This document shows, piece after piece, positions 53,940 to 62,799 of a stretch of 64,000 bases of DNA. Numbering within the stretch: the stretch's first letter is position 1; every line of letters starts with the position of its first letter. The notes beneath the pieces were generated by a model that searched no databases, had not been told where the DNA came from, and was given only the letters and a program-made list of their open reading frames with translations. The position numbers and the translations under genes are program-made. The stretch is from Kyrpidia spormannii (lineage in GTDB: Bacteria > Bacillota > Bacilli > Kyrpidiales > Kyrpidiaceae), in the NCBI RefSeq assembly GCF_002804065.1, contig NZ_CP024955.1, positions 2,108,001 to 2,172,000 of the forward strand. Direction: 5' to 3'.

Positions 53940-54548
53940 TCATCCCCGGCCGCCGGAACTGCGGCCAATCGCCACCTGGGCGCCCCGCCTGGCGGAGAGT
54001 TCCTGGTTCACCCGCTGGAGGTGTTGCTGGGCCCGGGCCAACTCGGATACCGCCTTTTTCTGCGCCTCGGGGTCTGGCACCACCAAGGCTTGGGCGAGCA
54101 GATCCAGATATCGGTGCACGTGACCTGTCCAGGTTTCCTTCTCAATAAGTAAATCCCAGTCGGTCCGCTGATCCCATTCCACTCGCCCCACCGCTTCCCA
54201 AAACAGTAGACCTCGGCTGAAGCGCACCTCACTGATGCGCCCTTTCCACGTCACATAGGCGGTGCCTCCGGCCTCCACCGTTTTGAGCAAGTCGAGCCAG
54301 GCCGTCACCAGACCGCTGCAACCGAGTGCCGCCGGCTCACCGTAAAAACTGGCACTCCCGGACAGGTTGTCCTCTTCCGCCCGGACCCGCACCACCCCCG
54401 TGGAACTGCAGGACGTATAAACTGTCGCTTGGGGTGTATGGGATACCGCGGTGCTTACATCGGAACCGCGCCAGGTTTTCATCCGCTCATATACGGTCAT
54501 CCGATGGGCGGAAGCGCGAAACACGGCGGCCACGCGGAGATCGTCCAT
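53940..54548 (-). CDS. protein of unknown function
   Basis: 202 residues, no signal peptide or membrane helix. N-terminal half looks strand-rich with small residues (VSTAVSHTPQATVYTSCSSTGVVRVRAEEDNLSGSASFYGEPAALGCSGLVTAWLDLLKTV), then GGTAYVTWKGRISEVRFSRGLLFWEAVGRVEWDQ and a helical C-terminus. ATG at 54548 follows AGAAGAGGGGGACCTCGCAG and a terminator follows, so it is a real single-gene unit. I do not recognise a family. Confidence 0.7.
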   Translation of the reverse strand: MDDLRVAAVFRASAHRMTVYERMKTWRGSDVSTAVSHTPQATVYTSCSSTGVVRVRAEEDNLSGSASFYGEPAALGCSGLVTAWLDLLKTVEAGGTAYVTWKGRISEVRFSRGLLFWEAVGRVEWDQRTDWDLLIEKETWTGHVHRYLDLLAQALVVPDPEAQKKAVSELARAQQHLQRVNQELSARRGAQVAIGRSSGGRG

Positions 54549-54671
54549 CTGCGAGGTCCCCCTCTTCTCCTAGGTTCCTTACCAGTTATGTCCCGGGGGA
54601 ATTCACTTGAAACCTGTTACGATACAGGTACGCCGAAAACCGCGCAAAGGTGTCGGCAGCCAATTCACTCC

Positions 54672-55850
54672 TTAGCCAAAAAAATCCCGGTACACCCCCT
54701 CCGCCGCCTGACAGCCTATACCCGATTCCACCGAGTAACCCACACTCCGGAGAATCTGCTCCAGGGCACCGAGTAGGAGCAGGACATTTCTCCGTCGGCT
54801 GGAATGGCCGAGCAACCCGATTCGCCACACCCGGCCCTTGACCTCTCCAAGCCCCCCGCCGATCTCGATCCCGTACTCGTGGAGCAGGCGGTTGCGCACC
54901 AAAGTATCCTCCACACCATCCGGGATCCACACCGAAGTCAACTGGGGCAAGCGATGCCGTTCGTCGGCATACAGCTTGAGACCCATCGCCTCAAGGCCCG
55001 CCTGAAGAGCCCGGCCGTTCACCAGGTGCCGCCGGAATACGGAATCCAAACCCTCTTCCAACAACAATCCCAGGGCCTCGTGGAGAGCGTACATCATGGT
55101 AATGGGGGCGGTGTGATGATAGAAACGCTCCATCCCCCAGTACTGGCGAACCATCGTCAAGTCGAGATACCAACTCTGGACTTTTCGCTTGCGGCGCTCC
55201 AACGCTTCTTCGAATCTCGGGCTGAACGTCGCCGGAGAAAGCCCGGGAGGCGCACTGAGACATTTTTGCGTTCCGGAATAACAAGCGTCGATCCCCGCCT
55301 CCTCCACCGGCACGGGAACGCCCCCCAATGACGTCACCGCATCGACCAGGAACAAAGCCCCGTAATTCTGGGCAAATCTGCCGATCTCCTCCAGGGGCTG
55401 TAAAACCCCCGTGGAAGTTTCGGCGTGAACTACCGCCACCGCTTTCACTCTCGGGTGACTTTTCAGAGCCTCCTGAATCTGACCCGGATCGACGATCTTC
55501 CCCCACGGCGCCCGCACCTGAATCACTTCGGCACCGGTACGGGAGGCGACGTCCACCATCCGCTCCCCGAAGGCGCCGCAGATGCCGATTACCACCCGGT
55601 CTCCGGGTTCCAAGGCATTGACAAACACCGTTTCCATCCCTGCACTGCCCGTTCCGGACATCGCCAGGGTCAGCGGGTTACGGGTTTGAAACACCTGTCT
55701 CAGCCGTTGCATTGTCTCGTTCATCTGTTCGAGGAAAACCGGATCGAGATGTCCCACTAAGGGGGTCGCCATGGCCTTCAGAACCTCGGGATGACAGTCG
55801 CTTGGGCCAGGTCCCAACAAAATCCGCTGCGGAATTCTCTTTTCATTCAT
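54672..55850 (-). CDS. class V aminotransferase (alanine/serine/ureidoglycine-glyoxylate type)
   Basis: 392 residues, PLP-dependent. LLGPGPSDCHPEVLKAMATPLVGHLDPVFLEQM, AMSGTGSAGMETVFVNALEPGD, VVHAETSTGVLQPLEEIG, LVDAVTSLGGVPVPVEEAGIDACYSGTQKCLSAPPGLSP with PLP Lys in SGTQKCLSAPPG. The SGTQKCL-APPG form is shared by alanine-glyoxylate and PucG-type ureidoglycine-glyoxylate enzymes; the donor cannot be fixed. ATG at 55850 follows GGCGAGGGGGATCACC. Monocistronic by appearance. Confidence 0.85.
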   Translation of the reverse strand: MNEKRIPQRILLGPGPSDCHPEVLKAMATPLVGHLDPVFLEQMNETMQRLRQVFQTRNPLTLAMSGTGSAGMETVFVNALEPGDRVVIGICGAFGERMVDVASRTGAEVIQVRAPWGKIVDPGQIQEALKSHPRVKAVAVVHAETSTGVLQPLEEIGRFAQNYGALFLVDAVTSLGGVPVPVEEAGIDACYSGTQKCLSAPPGLSPATFSPRFEEALERRKRKVQSWYLDLTMVRQYWGMERFYHHTAPITMMYALHEALGLLLEEGLDSVFRRHLVNGRALQAGLEAMGLKLYADERHRLPQLTSVWIPDGVEDTLVRNRLLHEYGIEIGGGLGEVKGRVWRIGLLGHSSRRRNVLLLLGALEQILRSVGYSVESGIGCQAAEGVYRDFFG

Positions 55851-55900
55851 GGTGATCCCCCTCGCCAATCTCGCACAAACTCAAAGGTCCAAAAACCAAG

Positions 55901-55935
55901 GCGCCCCCAGCGGCAGAAAACCTTCCGGGAGCGCC
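55901..55935 (-). terminator. terminator behind the PepSY gene
   Basis: Minus strand GCGCTCCC ... GGGGGCGC followed by CTTGGTTTTT. Confidence 0.75.
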
Positions 55936-55958
55936 CGGCCCAAATGGACCCTCGTTTG

Positions 55959-56405
55959 TCAATCGTCGCCGTGCGCCTTCATCATGGTCTTGTGCACCAA
56001 AACATTGCCGTTGCCGGCGTCGACCACCACCAAGGATCGCGCCCCGTCGCGGTTCATGTGCACCAGATACACGACGTTCCCGTGAACACTGTGAAGCTTG
56101 ACCTCGGTGACCATGCCCTTTGGCTCGGCCTTCAGGGCCGCTTGCTCCGCCTGTTTCGCCGTAATCTTGGCGTGAGGCATGAGCGCTTGCTGGTACGCCT
56201 GTTCAATGGTCACACGGAGCTGTTTTTTCTGCGCGTCCGTTAACTGAACACTGCTGTGCACTTCATCCCAGTCAATGTCCCAATGAGCCCGGCCGTGGAC
56301 CGGTGCCGTGGATTGCGGCCCTTCCGCCGCCAACACCGGCACCGACGTCCCGAGACTCGCCACCAGCAGGACGGCGCCGGCCGCCAGCATACACGGTTTT
56401 ATCAC
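55959..56405 (-). CDS. secreted PepSY-domain protein
   Basis: 148 residues. Signal peptide KPCMLAAGAVLLVASLGTSVPVLAAEG (cleavage near VLAA-E), then a helical segment and a PepSY-like domain (TAKQAEQAALKAEPKGMVTEVKLHSVHGNVVYLVHMNRDGARSLVVVDAGNGNVL). PepSY domains are thought to inhibit or modulate peptidases at the cell surface. GTG at 56405 follows GGGGAGGGACGTTAC; the upstream frame extension is not supported. Confidence 0.85.
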   Translation of the reverse strand: MIKPCMLAAGAVLLVASLGTSVPVLAAEGPQSTAPVHGRAHWDIDWDEVHSSVQLTDAQKKQLRVTIEQAYQQALMPHAKITAKQAEQAALKAEPKGMVTEVKLHSVHGNVVYLVHMNRDGARSLVVVDAGNGNVLVHKTMMKAHGDD

Positions 56406-56487
56406 GTAACGTCCCTCCCCTGTGTTATCGATGAACCGATTCTCTCTCAGTATCACCGATCCCAGGGAGAAGCTTGCGCGGCCTGGC

Positions 56488-58707
56488 TCACCAGGAAAAA
56501 TTATGAAATGCGCTCAGCTCTTCGGGAGTGGCCGTGTCCCAGCGATACAGGGAAAATGCCGACGCCCCGGCATCTTTCGCCGCCTGCATGGCCGCGGTGA
56601 CCTCTTCACCGGTGGGCACCGTGGCAAAGGGTTTTCCCGAGGCGGTGTTCATGCGGTACGCTTGTCCGATCACCTCTACGGGCCGACCGGTCAGAGTGGC
56701 GGCGGCTTTCGCTTCGTTGTAGATTTCATTCCGCACTTCGTCCGCCGTGTACGCTCGATCTTCGTAATGCCAGTAGTCCATGATGCTGATCATCGTAAAA
56801 TATTGACCGAAGGTGCTCCACGGGTACGTCGCCGATCGCTGCCATGCCGTGCTGATATGAGGCGGATAGGTCACGGCGATAATCGGGTAATCGGGCCCAA
56901 GAGCCTGACGGACCGGTATCATGGTGCCACTGATGGACTCCGAAGTCGGGCTCTCCTCGATGTCGGCCGCAAGGCCGTCCACCCGTTCCCCGGTCGGCGT
57001 CGTGTATTTCGCCACCGTCAACATCCGGCTTGAATCCAATGCCGGATCATCCACTAGGTAGACCACCCCGATAACGGGTATCCCGGCGGCATGGGCTCTG
57101 GGAACGATGGCGTCAAGCATGGCCTTGGACTCGGGACGGATCGTCCCTTCGCCAGGCTGATTCCGGACAATGAGATAGATATATTTAGCCCCCGCCTGTT
57201 TCGACGTTTGTACAATGCGGTCCGGGTCATAACCGGAGGTTCCCCATTCCACCCAGGTTCCCCAGATGCCCTTGCCATTGACTGGGTTCTGCACTTTAAC
57301 CACATTCAGTGTCACCTGTCCGGACCCCTTCCACCCCTGGGTCGCAATATCCGCGCGAACCTGGACCGGTCCGTACTGGGATCCCGCTGTAAACGTCCCC
57401 AGATCCCCGATGCCTCCGGTGACGACAGCTTTTGTCGTATCGAGATGACCCTTGGAGGGGTCAGAGACACTGACGTTCAAATCTACTTCCCCTGGAACCA
57501 ACTGCCCGGCCGGGTCGCGAAGCGTCACCTGGATATGGGCTTGTCCCCCAGGCACCAAACTGAGGGAGGGGGTGACGGCCAGTTCCACCTGCACCGGCAC
57601 CGAGGCGTCCACAGTCACGGGAATCTTGGTGGTCAATGTCCGGCCATCCGCTGTGGTCAAGGTGCCGATGACTGTACCGGTGCCGGCCTGTTTCGCCTGC
57701 AATTCTCCCCCTTGGATCGTTCCGATGTTTCCCTCCACCTGCCAATTCACGCTGACGGGAACCGCCTCGCCGTCCTGCCGCAGGGCCAGGGCCACGATCT
57801 TTTGCGTTTGACCCAGCGACAACTTAACCTGCTGAGGAACCGCTTGAAGTTGCTGAATGGTTCGAGTTTGCCACGCTTGGAGCTGATCTGGGGGAATCTG
57901 CAATGCCTTGTCAATCATCGCCGCCGCATCCGCCCGGCTCGCCGGATCCTTGGGATGAAGAAGCCGTTTGTCATCCCCGGAGACAACGCCCACCTTCACC
58001 GCCATGGCTACCGGCACCACCGCGTATGTACTCAGCTGCCCCGCATCCCCGAAGGGCTGTAAAACGTCCTTTCCGGGGTCCACCCCGCTCAGCCGCAGGG
58101 CGTTGATCAGCAAAGCAGCCATGTCCTGGCGCTCGATCTGGGCATCTGGAGCAAATTGCCCGCCCCCCACCCCATGAACGACGTTTGCCGCCCACGCCCC
58201 TTCCACAACGGGCCAGTACCACGCGCCGTAGGGAACATCTGAGAAATGAGAGTAGGTGCTATCCCGCTGTAGCTGGGACTGGTCGGAACTCGGATAATTG
58301 TTCCAAACCACCGCCCCGGTCTGATTATCTCGGACGAAAGCATGATCAAACTGGGAAGCGTAAGCGATTGCATCCGATTGAGAAGAAAAGACCTGCTTCG
58401 GCTGTGTACCCTGTAGGACCGTATAATGATAGCCGAAAGCCTGGACCGCCATGGCTGTGAACTCCGCCCGGGTGACCGAGGCCTCCGGATGGAATCGACC
58501 ATCCGTAGAGCCGTGCACAATGCCCCGATTCGCCAAGTCGCTGACCGCCGGATAATACCAGTCCCCGGGATGCACGTCGGGAAAAGATGGGGCCCCACTC
58601 GCCGCAAGGCCGACCCCCGCCCGGGTTACCGCCATCGCCGCCAAGGCGCCGGCCACCGACAAACGGATCCACCCGCCGTGCCTCCCGGCATTCCACCGTT
58701 CTCGCAA
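56488..58707 (-). CDS. S-layer-anchored glycoside hydrolase-like protein (DUF4015 type)
   Basis: 739 residues. Signal peptide (IRLSVAGALAAMAVTRAGVGLAASG), three SLH repeats (FPDVHPGDWYYPAVSDLANRGIVHG; FSDVPYGAWYWPVVEGAWAANVVHG; FGDAGQLSTYAVVPVAMAVKVGVVSG), the first separated from the second by about 60 extra residues. Two Ig-like segments follow (about 300-490), then a TIM-barrel domain starting KGIWGTWVEWGTSGYDPDRIVQTSKQAGAKYIYLIVRN and containing GLAADIEESPTSES, like the GH13-related DUF4015. TTG at 58707 follows GGAGGGACGAGA. Substrate unknown. Confidence 0.83.
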   Translation of the reverse strand: MRERWNAGRHGGWIRLSVAGALAAMAVTRAGVGLAASGAPSFPDVHPGDWYYPAVSDLANRGIVHGSTDGRFHPEASVTRAEFTAMAVQAFGYHYTVLQGTQPKQVFSSQSDAIAYASQFDHAFVRDNQTGAVVWNNYPSSDQSQLQRDSTYSHFSDVPYGAWYWPVVEGAWAANVVHGVGGGQFAPDAQIERQDMAALLINALRLSGVDPGKDVLQPFGDAGQLSTYAVVPVAMAVKVGVVSGDDKRLLHPKDPASRADAAAMIDKALQIPPDQLQAWQTRTIQQLQAVPQQVKLSLGQTQKIVALALRQDGEAVPVSVNWQVEGNIGTIQGGELQAKQAGTGTVIGTLTTADGRTLTTKIPVTVDASVPVQVELAVTPSLSLVPGGQAHIQVTLRDPAGQLVPGEVDLNVSVSDPSKGHLDTTKAVVTGGIGDLGTFTAGSQYGPVQVRADIATQGWKGSGQVTLNVVKVQNPVNGKGIWGTWVEWGTSGYDPDRIVQTSKQAGAKYIYLIVRNQPGEGTIRPESKAMLDAIVPRAHAAGIPVIGVVYLVDDPALDSSRMLTVAKYTTPTGERVDGLAADIEESPTSESISGTMIPVRQALGPDYPIIAVTYPPHISTAWQRSATYPWSTFGQYFTMISIMDYWHYEDRAYTADEVRNEIYNEAKAAATLTGRPVEVIGQAYRMNTASGKPFATVPTGEEVTAAMQAAKDAGASAFSLYRWDTATPEELSAFHNFSW

Positions 58708-58791
58708 TCTCGTCCCTCCTATGAATTTCACTCCATAAGAGGGTTCGACATCCCTCGCGCGGTTCCTGCCGATCGGGAGAGGTTTGTCGAA

Positions 58792-59985
58792 TTAAGAAGT
58801 TTGTGGCGACGCCTTACCGCCCACTTTCCCACCTCGGCCAAATTGTTCGATGAGGTCTGTATCGTACGTAGAGATATTTCGACTTTTATCCCGGTAATCG
58901 CCCAAGGCGTCTTCGATCAATTTGTCAAGGAGATCGGGAAACGACACGCCACTGGGCTCCCACAGATAAAAGGAGAGGGAACCCGGAATGGTGTTAATTT
59001 CATTCACATAAATCGAACCGTCTGGGGAAAGAAGGAAATCCACCCGGGCTACCCCACGGGCTTGAATGGCGCGAAAAGCCCGGCGAGCCAACTCCTGCAC
59101 CGTCTCCGTCACCCCGTCCGGCAGCTCCGCCGGAATGCGCCGGCCGGTCTGGCCCTTGGTGAAATTCCCGCGAATGTATTTATCTTCATAGCTAAGAAAG
59201 GCTTCCCAGGACACCGGTTCTTCGCAAAGAGAAACCCGGAGATCCTTGCCATCGGCCAGAACAGAACAATTGATCTCCCGGGGCGAGACCACCCCTTGCT
59301 CGATGAGCAGCCGACGGTCGTACCCCGCTGCCACATCCAAGGCGTGGAACAGACCGTCCCGGTCCTCCGCCCGGCCGATCCCCACCGACGAACCGAGGTT
59401 GGAGGGTTTTACGAAAACCGGATACTGCAACTCCCCTTCCACCCGATCCGCCACCTCATCGGGATGCTCATGCCATTCGTCCCGGTGGACCCACATGTAG
59501 TCCACCACCGGGATCCCCTGGGCCCGGAATACATCTTTCATCAGAATTTTGTCCATCCCCACTGCCGATCCCAGCACCCCGGGACCGGTGTAAGGAATTC
59601 CGGCCATCTCAAGAAGCCCTTGCAAACACCCGTCCTCCCCGTAAGTTCCATGGGTGGCCAGAATCGCGACATCGGGAGTCCACCGCCGGGGTTTGCGAAA
59701 AAGCCCTCGCAAAGCCCTGGGATCTTCGATCACCCCCCCGCCCGGAGTCGGAACCACGATCACGCGGGCCGCTTGGGCAAGGGCGGCATTCCGGTTGGCT
59801 GCCTTAAAAGATTCCAATTTGGCGAGTACATCGCCCGTCCACCAGGCCCCTTCTTTGTCGATGTAAAGGGGCATCACGTCATAGAGATCCCGGCGGAGTT
59901 GATACATGATCTGCTGGGCGGTCACAATGGAAACTTCGTGTTCCACCGACCGCCCCCCGAAAATGACCGCAATAAGCTTTTTCAT
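58792..59985 (-). CDS. ddl: D-alanine--D-alanine ligase
   Basis: ATP-grasp ligase making the peptidoglycan terminal dipeptide. 397 residues, slightly longer than usual through its C-terminus. AVIFGGRSVEHEVSIVTAQQIM, ILATHGTYGEDGCLQGLLEMAGIPYTGPGVLGSAVGMDK, FVKPSNLGSSVGIGRAEDRDGL, omega loop SYEDKYIRGNFTKGQ, ARVDFLLSPDGSIYVNEINTIPGS. The Tyr in EDKY predicts D-Ala rather than D-lactate specificity. ATG at 59985 follows GCGGGAGGGAGCCCC. Follows the MurF-like gene by 26 nt. Confidence 0.94.
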   Translation of the reverse strand: MKKLIAVIFGGRSVEHEVSIVTAQQIMYQLRRDLYDVMPLYIDKEGAWWTGDVLAKLESFKAANRNAALAQAARVIVVPTPGGGVIEDPRALRGLFRKPRRWTPDVAILATHGTYGEDGCLQGLLEMAGIPYTGPGVLGSAVGMDKILMKDVFRAQGIPVVDYMWVHRDEWHEHPDEVADRVEGELQYPVFVKPSNLGSSVGIGRAEDRDGLFHALDVAAGYDRRLLIEQGVVSPREINCSVLADGKDLRVSLCEEPVSWEAFLSYEDKYIRGNFTKGQTGRRIPAELPDGVTETVQELARRAFRAIQARGVARVDFLLSPDGSIYVNEINTIPGSLSFYLWEPSGVSFPDLLDKLIEDALGDYRDKSRNISTYDTDLIEQFGRGGKVGGKASPQTS

Positions 59986-60011
59986 GGGGCTCCCTCCCGC
60001 ATCACCGACTA

Positions 60012-61607
60012 TCACCGGGTGTAGTTGTCAGGCAAATCATTCTCAAACAACACCGCATCCCCCGGCCGCAGCAACTGCTGCAACACCGCCGTCGCTTCTT
60101 CGAGGCTCGTCACCACCGACACTCGGTCCCGGGGAAGCCCGCCGTCCAAAAGACCCGCAGCGATGGGTTTCGTCCGTTCCGGCCCGACGAGAATGACATG
60201 ATCGCAGACTTGGGCCATCCGCTGGCCGAACTCCCGGTTGTACCTTTCTTCTTCCCCTCCCAATTCCACCATCCCCGGGGTGACCACGACCTTGCGGCCG
60301 GAAAAGCCGCTGAGCACTTCCAGGGCTACCTCGGTCCCGGTTGGATTAGCATTAAACGCGTCATCGATCACATAGACCCCGCCTGAGCGGATTAACTGTA
60401 GACGGTGAGGGACAGGTTGCAGTTGCCCAATCCCCGCCGCAATCTGGCGCAGGGACAGACCCAGATGCCTGGCGACGCTCACCGCACCGAGAATGTTGAG
60501 CACCTGGTGGCGACCGAGCAAATCTGTCCTGCAGGACACGGATTCCCCGGTTTCCCGGTCCGCGAGCACAAAAGTCGTGCCCTTTTCGGAGACGTGAACA
60601 TCGGACACGAAAAGCCGTGTCCCCGGGTTCTCCAGACCATATCCCTCCACCTGGACATGCCGCGTCTCCTTGGCAAGCTCCCGACAATACGGATTGTCGT
60701 AATTCATCACGGCCAGCCCGTCGGGAGGCAAACTTTTGATAAGTTCATATTTTGTTCTCGCCACCGCTTCTACAGACCCGAAAGTTTCAAGATGCACCGG
60801 TCCCACGGCTGTAAGAACACCGATTTTCGGGTGAACCAAATCGGCCAACTCCCGGATGTCCCCAGGTTGCCTGGCCCCCATCTCAACCACGAAAACTTCA
60901 TGTTCCGGTTTCAGGCGCTCATTGACAACCCGACAGACCCCCATCGGAGTGTTATAACTGTCCGGTGTCACCAGGACGTTGAATTTTTGGGTCAAAAGCG
61001 TGCCGAGAATAAACTTTGTGCTGGTTTTCCCGTAACTTCCCGTGATACCCACGATAATGAGATCCGGGCGCTGAGCGAGTTTTTCCCGGGCGGCACGCAG
61101 AAATCTGTTGTTGATACGCCGTTCCACTGGACTCATCAGCCCGGTCGCCACCATCATCCACAAAGGTTCCGTCCACAACATGAACCCGAGAACGGGCAAC
61201 CCAAACCTCGGCCCGACCATGGCGGAAATAAGCCCCAATACCAAGTTCAGCCCGAGAAAACACGCGTACAGTCGCTTCGCCCTTGACGTCCACACCAGCG
61301 GTTTTTTCGCCGGCAACCGCACGCCCCGCAGAGCGAGGGCCGACACGGCGACGGCGAATGCGACCCAGACGATCCCGCCGACAACATCCCCTGGGACCAG
61401 AAGCCCGACCAATAACCCAATCACCCACACCGCCGCGGCCCAGCGTTCCCACAGCGCGGATGGCATTCGCTTCATCCACCGCAAGTAGCGCTCCGGCCGA
61501 TACCCTTCCAGCTGCGCCATGTGAAGAAGGTATTTTCCACGTCCGACCACCACGGGAAGAGAAAGCACTGCCGCGATGACCCACCATCCCATACCCAACC
61601 CGATCAC
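60012..61607 (-). CDS. membrane-anchored Mur ligase, MurF-like
   Basis: 531 residues. The first about 170 form four to five membrane helices (WWVIAAVLSLPVVVG, WAAAVWVIGLLVGLLVPGDVVGGIVWVAFAVAVSALAL, LYACFLGLNLVLGLISAMVG) not found in ordinary MurF. The rest is a Mur ligase: IIVGITGSYGKTSTKFILGTLL (P-loop), DSYNTPMGVCRVVN, EMGARQPGDIRELADLVHPKIGVLTAVGPVHLETFGS, NYDNPY, VIDDAFNANPTGTEVAL. Likely adds D-Ala-D-Ala or a related unit. Start GTG at 61607 overlaps the hydrolase stop; TTG at 61598 is possible. Sits directly before ddl. Confidence 0.85.
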   Translation of the reverse strand: MIGLGMGWWVIAAVLSLPVVVGRGKYLLHMAQLEGYRPERYLRWMKRMPSALWERWAAAVWVIGLLVGLLVPGDVVGGIVWVAFAVAVSALALRGVRLPAKKPLVWTSRAKRLYACFLGLNLVLGLISAMVGPRFGLPVLGFMLWTEPLWMMVATGLMSPVERRINNRFLRAAREKLAQRPDLIIVGITGSYGKTSTKFILGTLLTQKFNVLVTPDSYNTPMGVCRVVNERLKPEHEVFVVEMGARQPGDIRELADLVHPKIGVLTAVGPVHLETFGSVEAVARTKYELIKSLPPDGLAVMNYDNPYCRELAKETRHVQVEGYGLENPGTRLFVSDVHVSEKGTTFVLADRETGESVSCRTDLLGRHQVLNILGAVSVARHLGLSLRQIAAGIGQLQPVPHRLQLIRSGGVYVIDDAFNANPTGTEVALEVLSGFSGRKVVVTPGMVELGGEEERYNREFGQRMAQVCDHVILVGPERTKPIAAGLLDGGLPRDRVSVVTSLEEATAVLQQLLRPGDAVLFENDLPDNYTR

Positions 61608-62380
61608 CCTTTAAAAAAACGTTCCACGATCACGGAAAAGTCCGCAAATCGATCGAGATAACTAAAATGCCCGGCCCCCGGGAACACGACGAGTCCCGCA
61701 TCGGGGATCTCCTTTTCCATGACCTTGCCCATCCACACCGGGGTATCCCGATCCTCTTCACCCCATATCAACAAGGTTGAAGCTCGGATCCGGGGCAAAA
61801 ACGACCGCAGGTCCTCGTTGATCACCCTCACCATCACAGCCCGCATGGGGCCGGCCTCCCGATAATCTTTCGATCCAAACCGCGCGTACAACTGCGCCAA
61901 CCGTTTGTCCCGGTCCTTGCCGGGCAGACGCTGGTACAGAGCGCGCAACGTTTTAAATGTGTACACCCGGATATAGTACTTCCAGGAACGGCGGGGGCGA
62001 ATTCCCGCTGCGTCCACCAACACCATACGGGCAACTCGGTCCGGGTGGGTGGCAGCCAGGACAATGCCGATCCGCCCCCCGAAGGAATGTCCGATCACGT
62101 GAGCTCTAGAAATACCAACATGTTTCATAAATTCCAGCACGAACTTCGCATAATCCCCCACTCCCCAAGTTGAAGGGGGAGGAGCGCTCTCTCCAAATCC
62201 TGGAAGGTCCGGGACGAGAACCCGATATCCCTGAGCCAGACGATCGGTCACCGGCCGGAAACTTTCGGCCCGCCCGCCCCACCCGTGAAGGAGGAGCACG
62301 GGAAATCCCTCCCCGCGATCCTCATAACTGATTCGCAAGCCGCCGAGATCCACTTGCACATTGATCCACACCTTTGCCAT
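61604..62380 (-). CDS. alpha/beta hydrolase
   Basis: About 258 residues. Oxyanion HGWGG, nucleophile elbow VIGHSFGGRIGIVLAATHP, acid in LLIWGEEDRDTPVWMG, base in FPGAGHFSYLDRF: a complete triad of the epoxide-hydrolase/lactonase/esterase type. Cytoplasmic by sequence. The ribosome-binding site is poor; ATG at 62380 and GTG at 62386 are both possible. Coupled by 4 nt to the MurF-like gene. Confidence 0.82.
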   Translation of the reverse strand: MAKVWINVQVDLGGLRISYEDRGEGFPVLLLHGWGGRAESFRPVTDRLAQGYRVLVPDLPGFGESAPPPSTWGVGDYAKFVLEFMKHVGISRAHVIGHSFGGRIGIVLAATHPDRVARMVLVDAAGIRPRRSWKYYIRVYTFKTLRALYQRLPGKDRDKRLAQLYARFGSKDYREAGPMRAVMVRVINEDLRSFLPRIRASTLLIWGEEDRDTPVWMGKVMEKEIPDAGLVVFPGAGHFSYLDRFADFSVIVERFFKG

Positions 62381-62461
62381 GGTCACAGGAAGTCAGTTTA
62401 CTCTATTCATCACACCCCCGAGATTCGGCCTGTCCGGGGTCCCGACTGCCAGTATACCATG

Positions 62462-62497
62462 AAAAAAGGACCTGCCGGGCCATCCCCGGTCAAGTCC
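62462..62497 (-). terminator. terminator at the end of the small Cys-tailed gene
   Basis: Minus strand GGAC-TTGA-CCGGG / CCCGG-CA-GGTCC then T6; the 5' arm includes the gene's stop codon. Confidence 0.75.
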
Positions 62498-62651
62498 CCA
62501 GACAATAAATGCACTCGCAAAATGGACCGTGCTGTTGATCAGGAGATTCTGTCGAGACCGCCTCCGGGGCGTCTCCTGCCTTCTCCCCGGCTGCCGATGG
62601 ATCCCGGTTATCAGACCCGGGATCCGGCTTGCTCTTCCCGCGGCCATTCAC
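62490..62651 (-). CDS. small hydrophilic protein with Cys-rich tail, unknown
   Basis: 53 residues beginning VNGRGKSKPDPGSDNRDPSAAGEK and ending HGPFCECIYCLGT, with His plus CxCxxC as a possible metal or redox site. GTG at 62651 is preceded by GGAGGGAGGGGCGCAAA, a very strong site, and a terminator follows immediately, which together support a real gene despite the length. Family not recognised. Confidence 0.6.
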   Translation of the reverse strand: MNGRGKSKPDPGSDNRDPSAAGEKAGDAPEAVSTESPDQQHGPFCECIYCLGT

Positions 62652-62799
62652 TTTGCGCCCCTCCCTCCTGCAGTTATAAGCCAGGATATACAAACGAACC
62701 TGGTTTCATGCGGAAGGACGCAAAGTCTTCACAGGAATGTCACGGCGCAACAGAGCCCACCAGAACCCCGACTCACTTCGACCTTCGCCCTCGGGCAGA

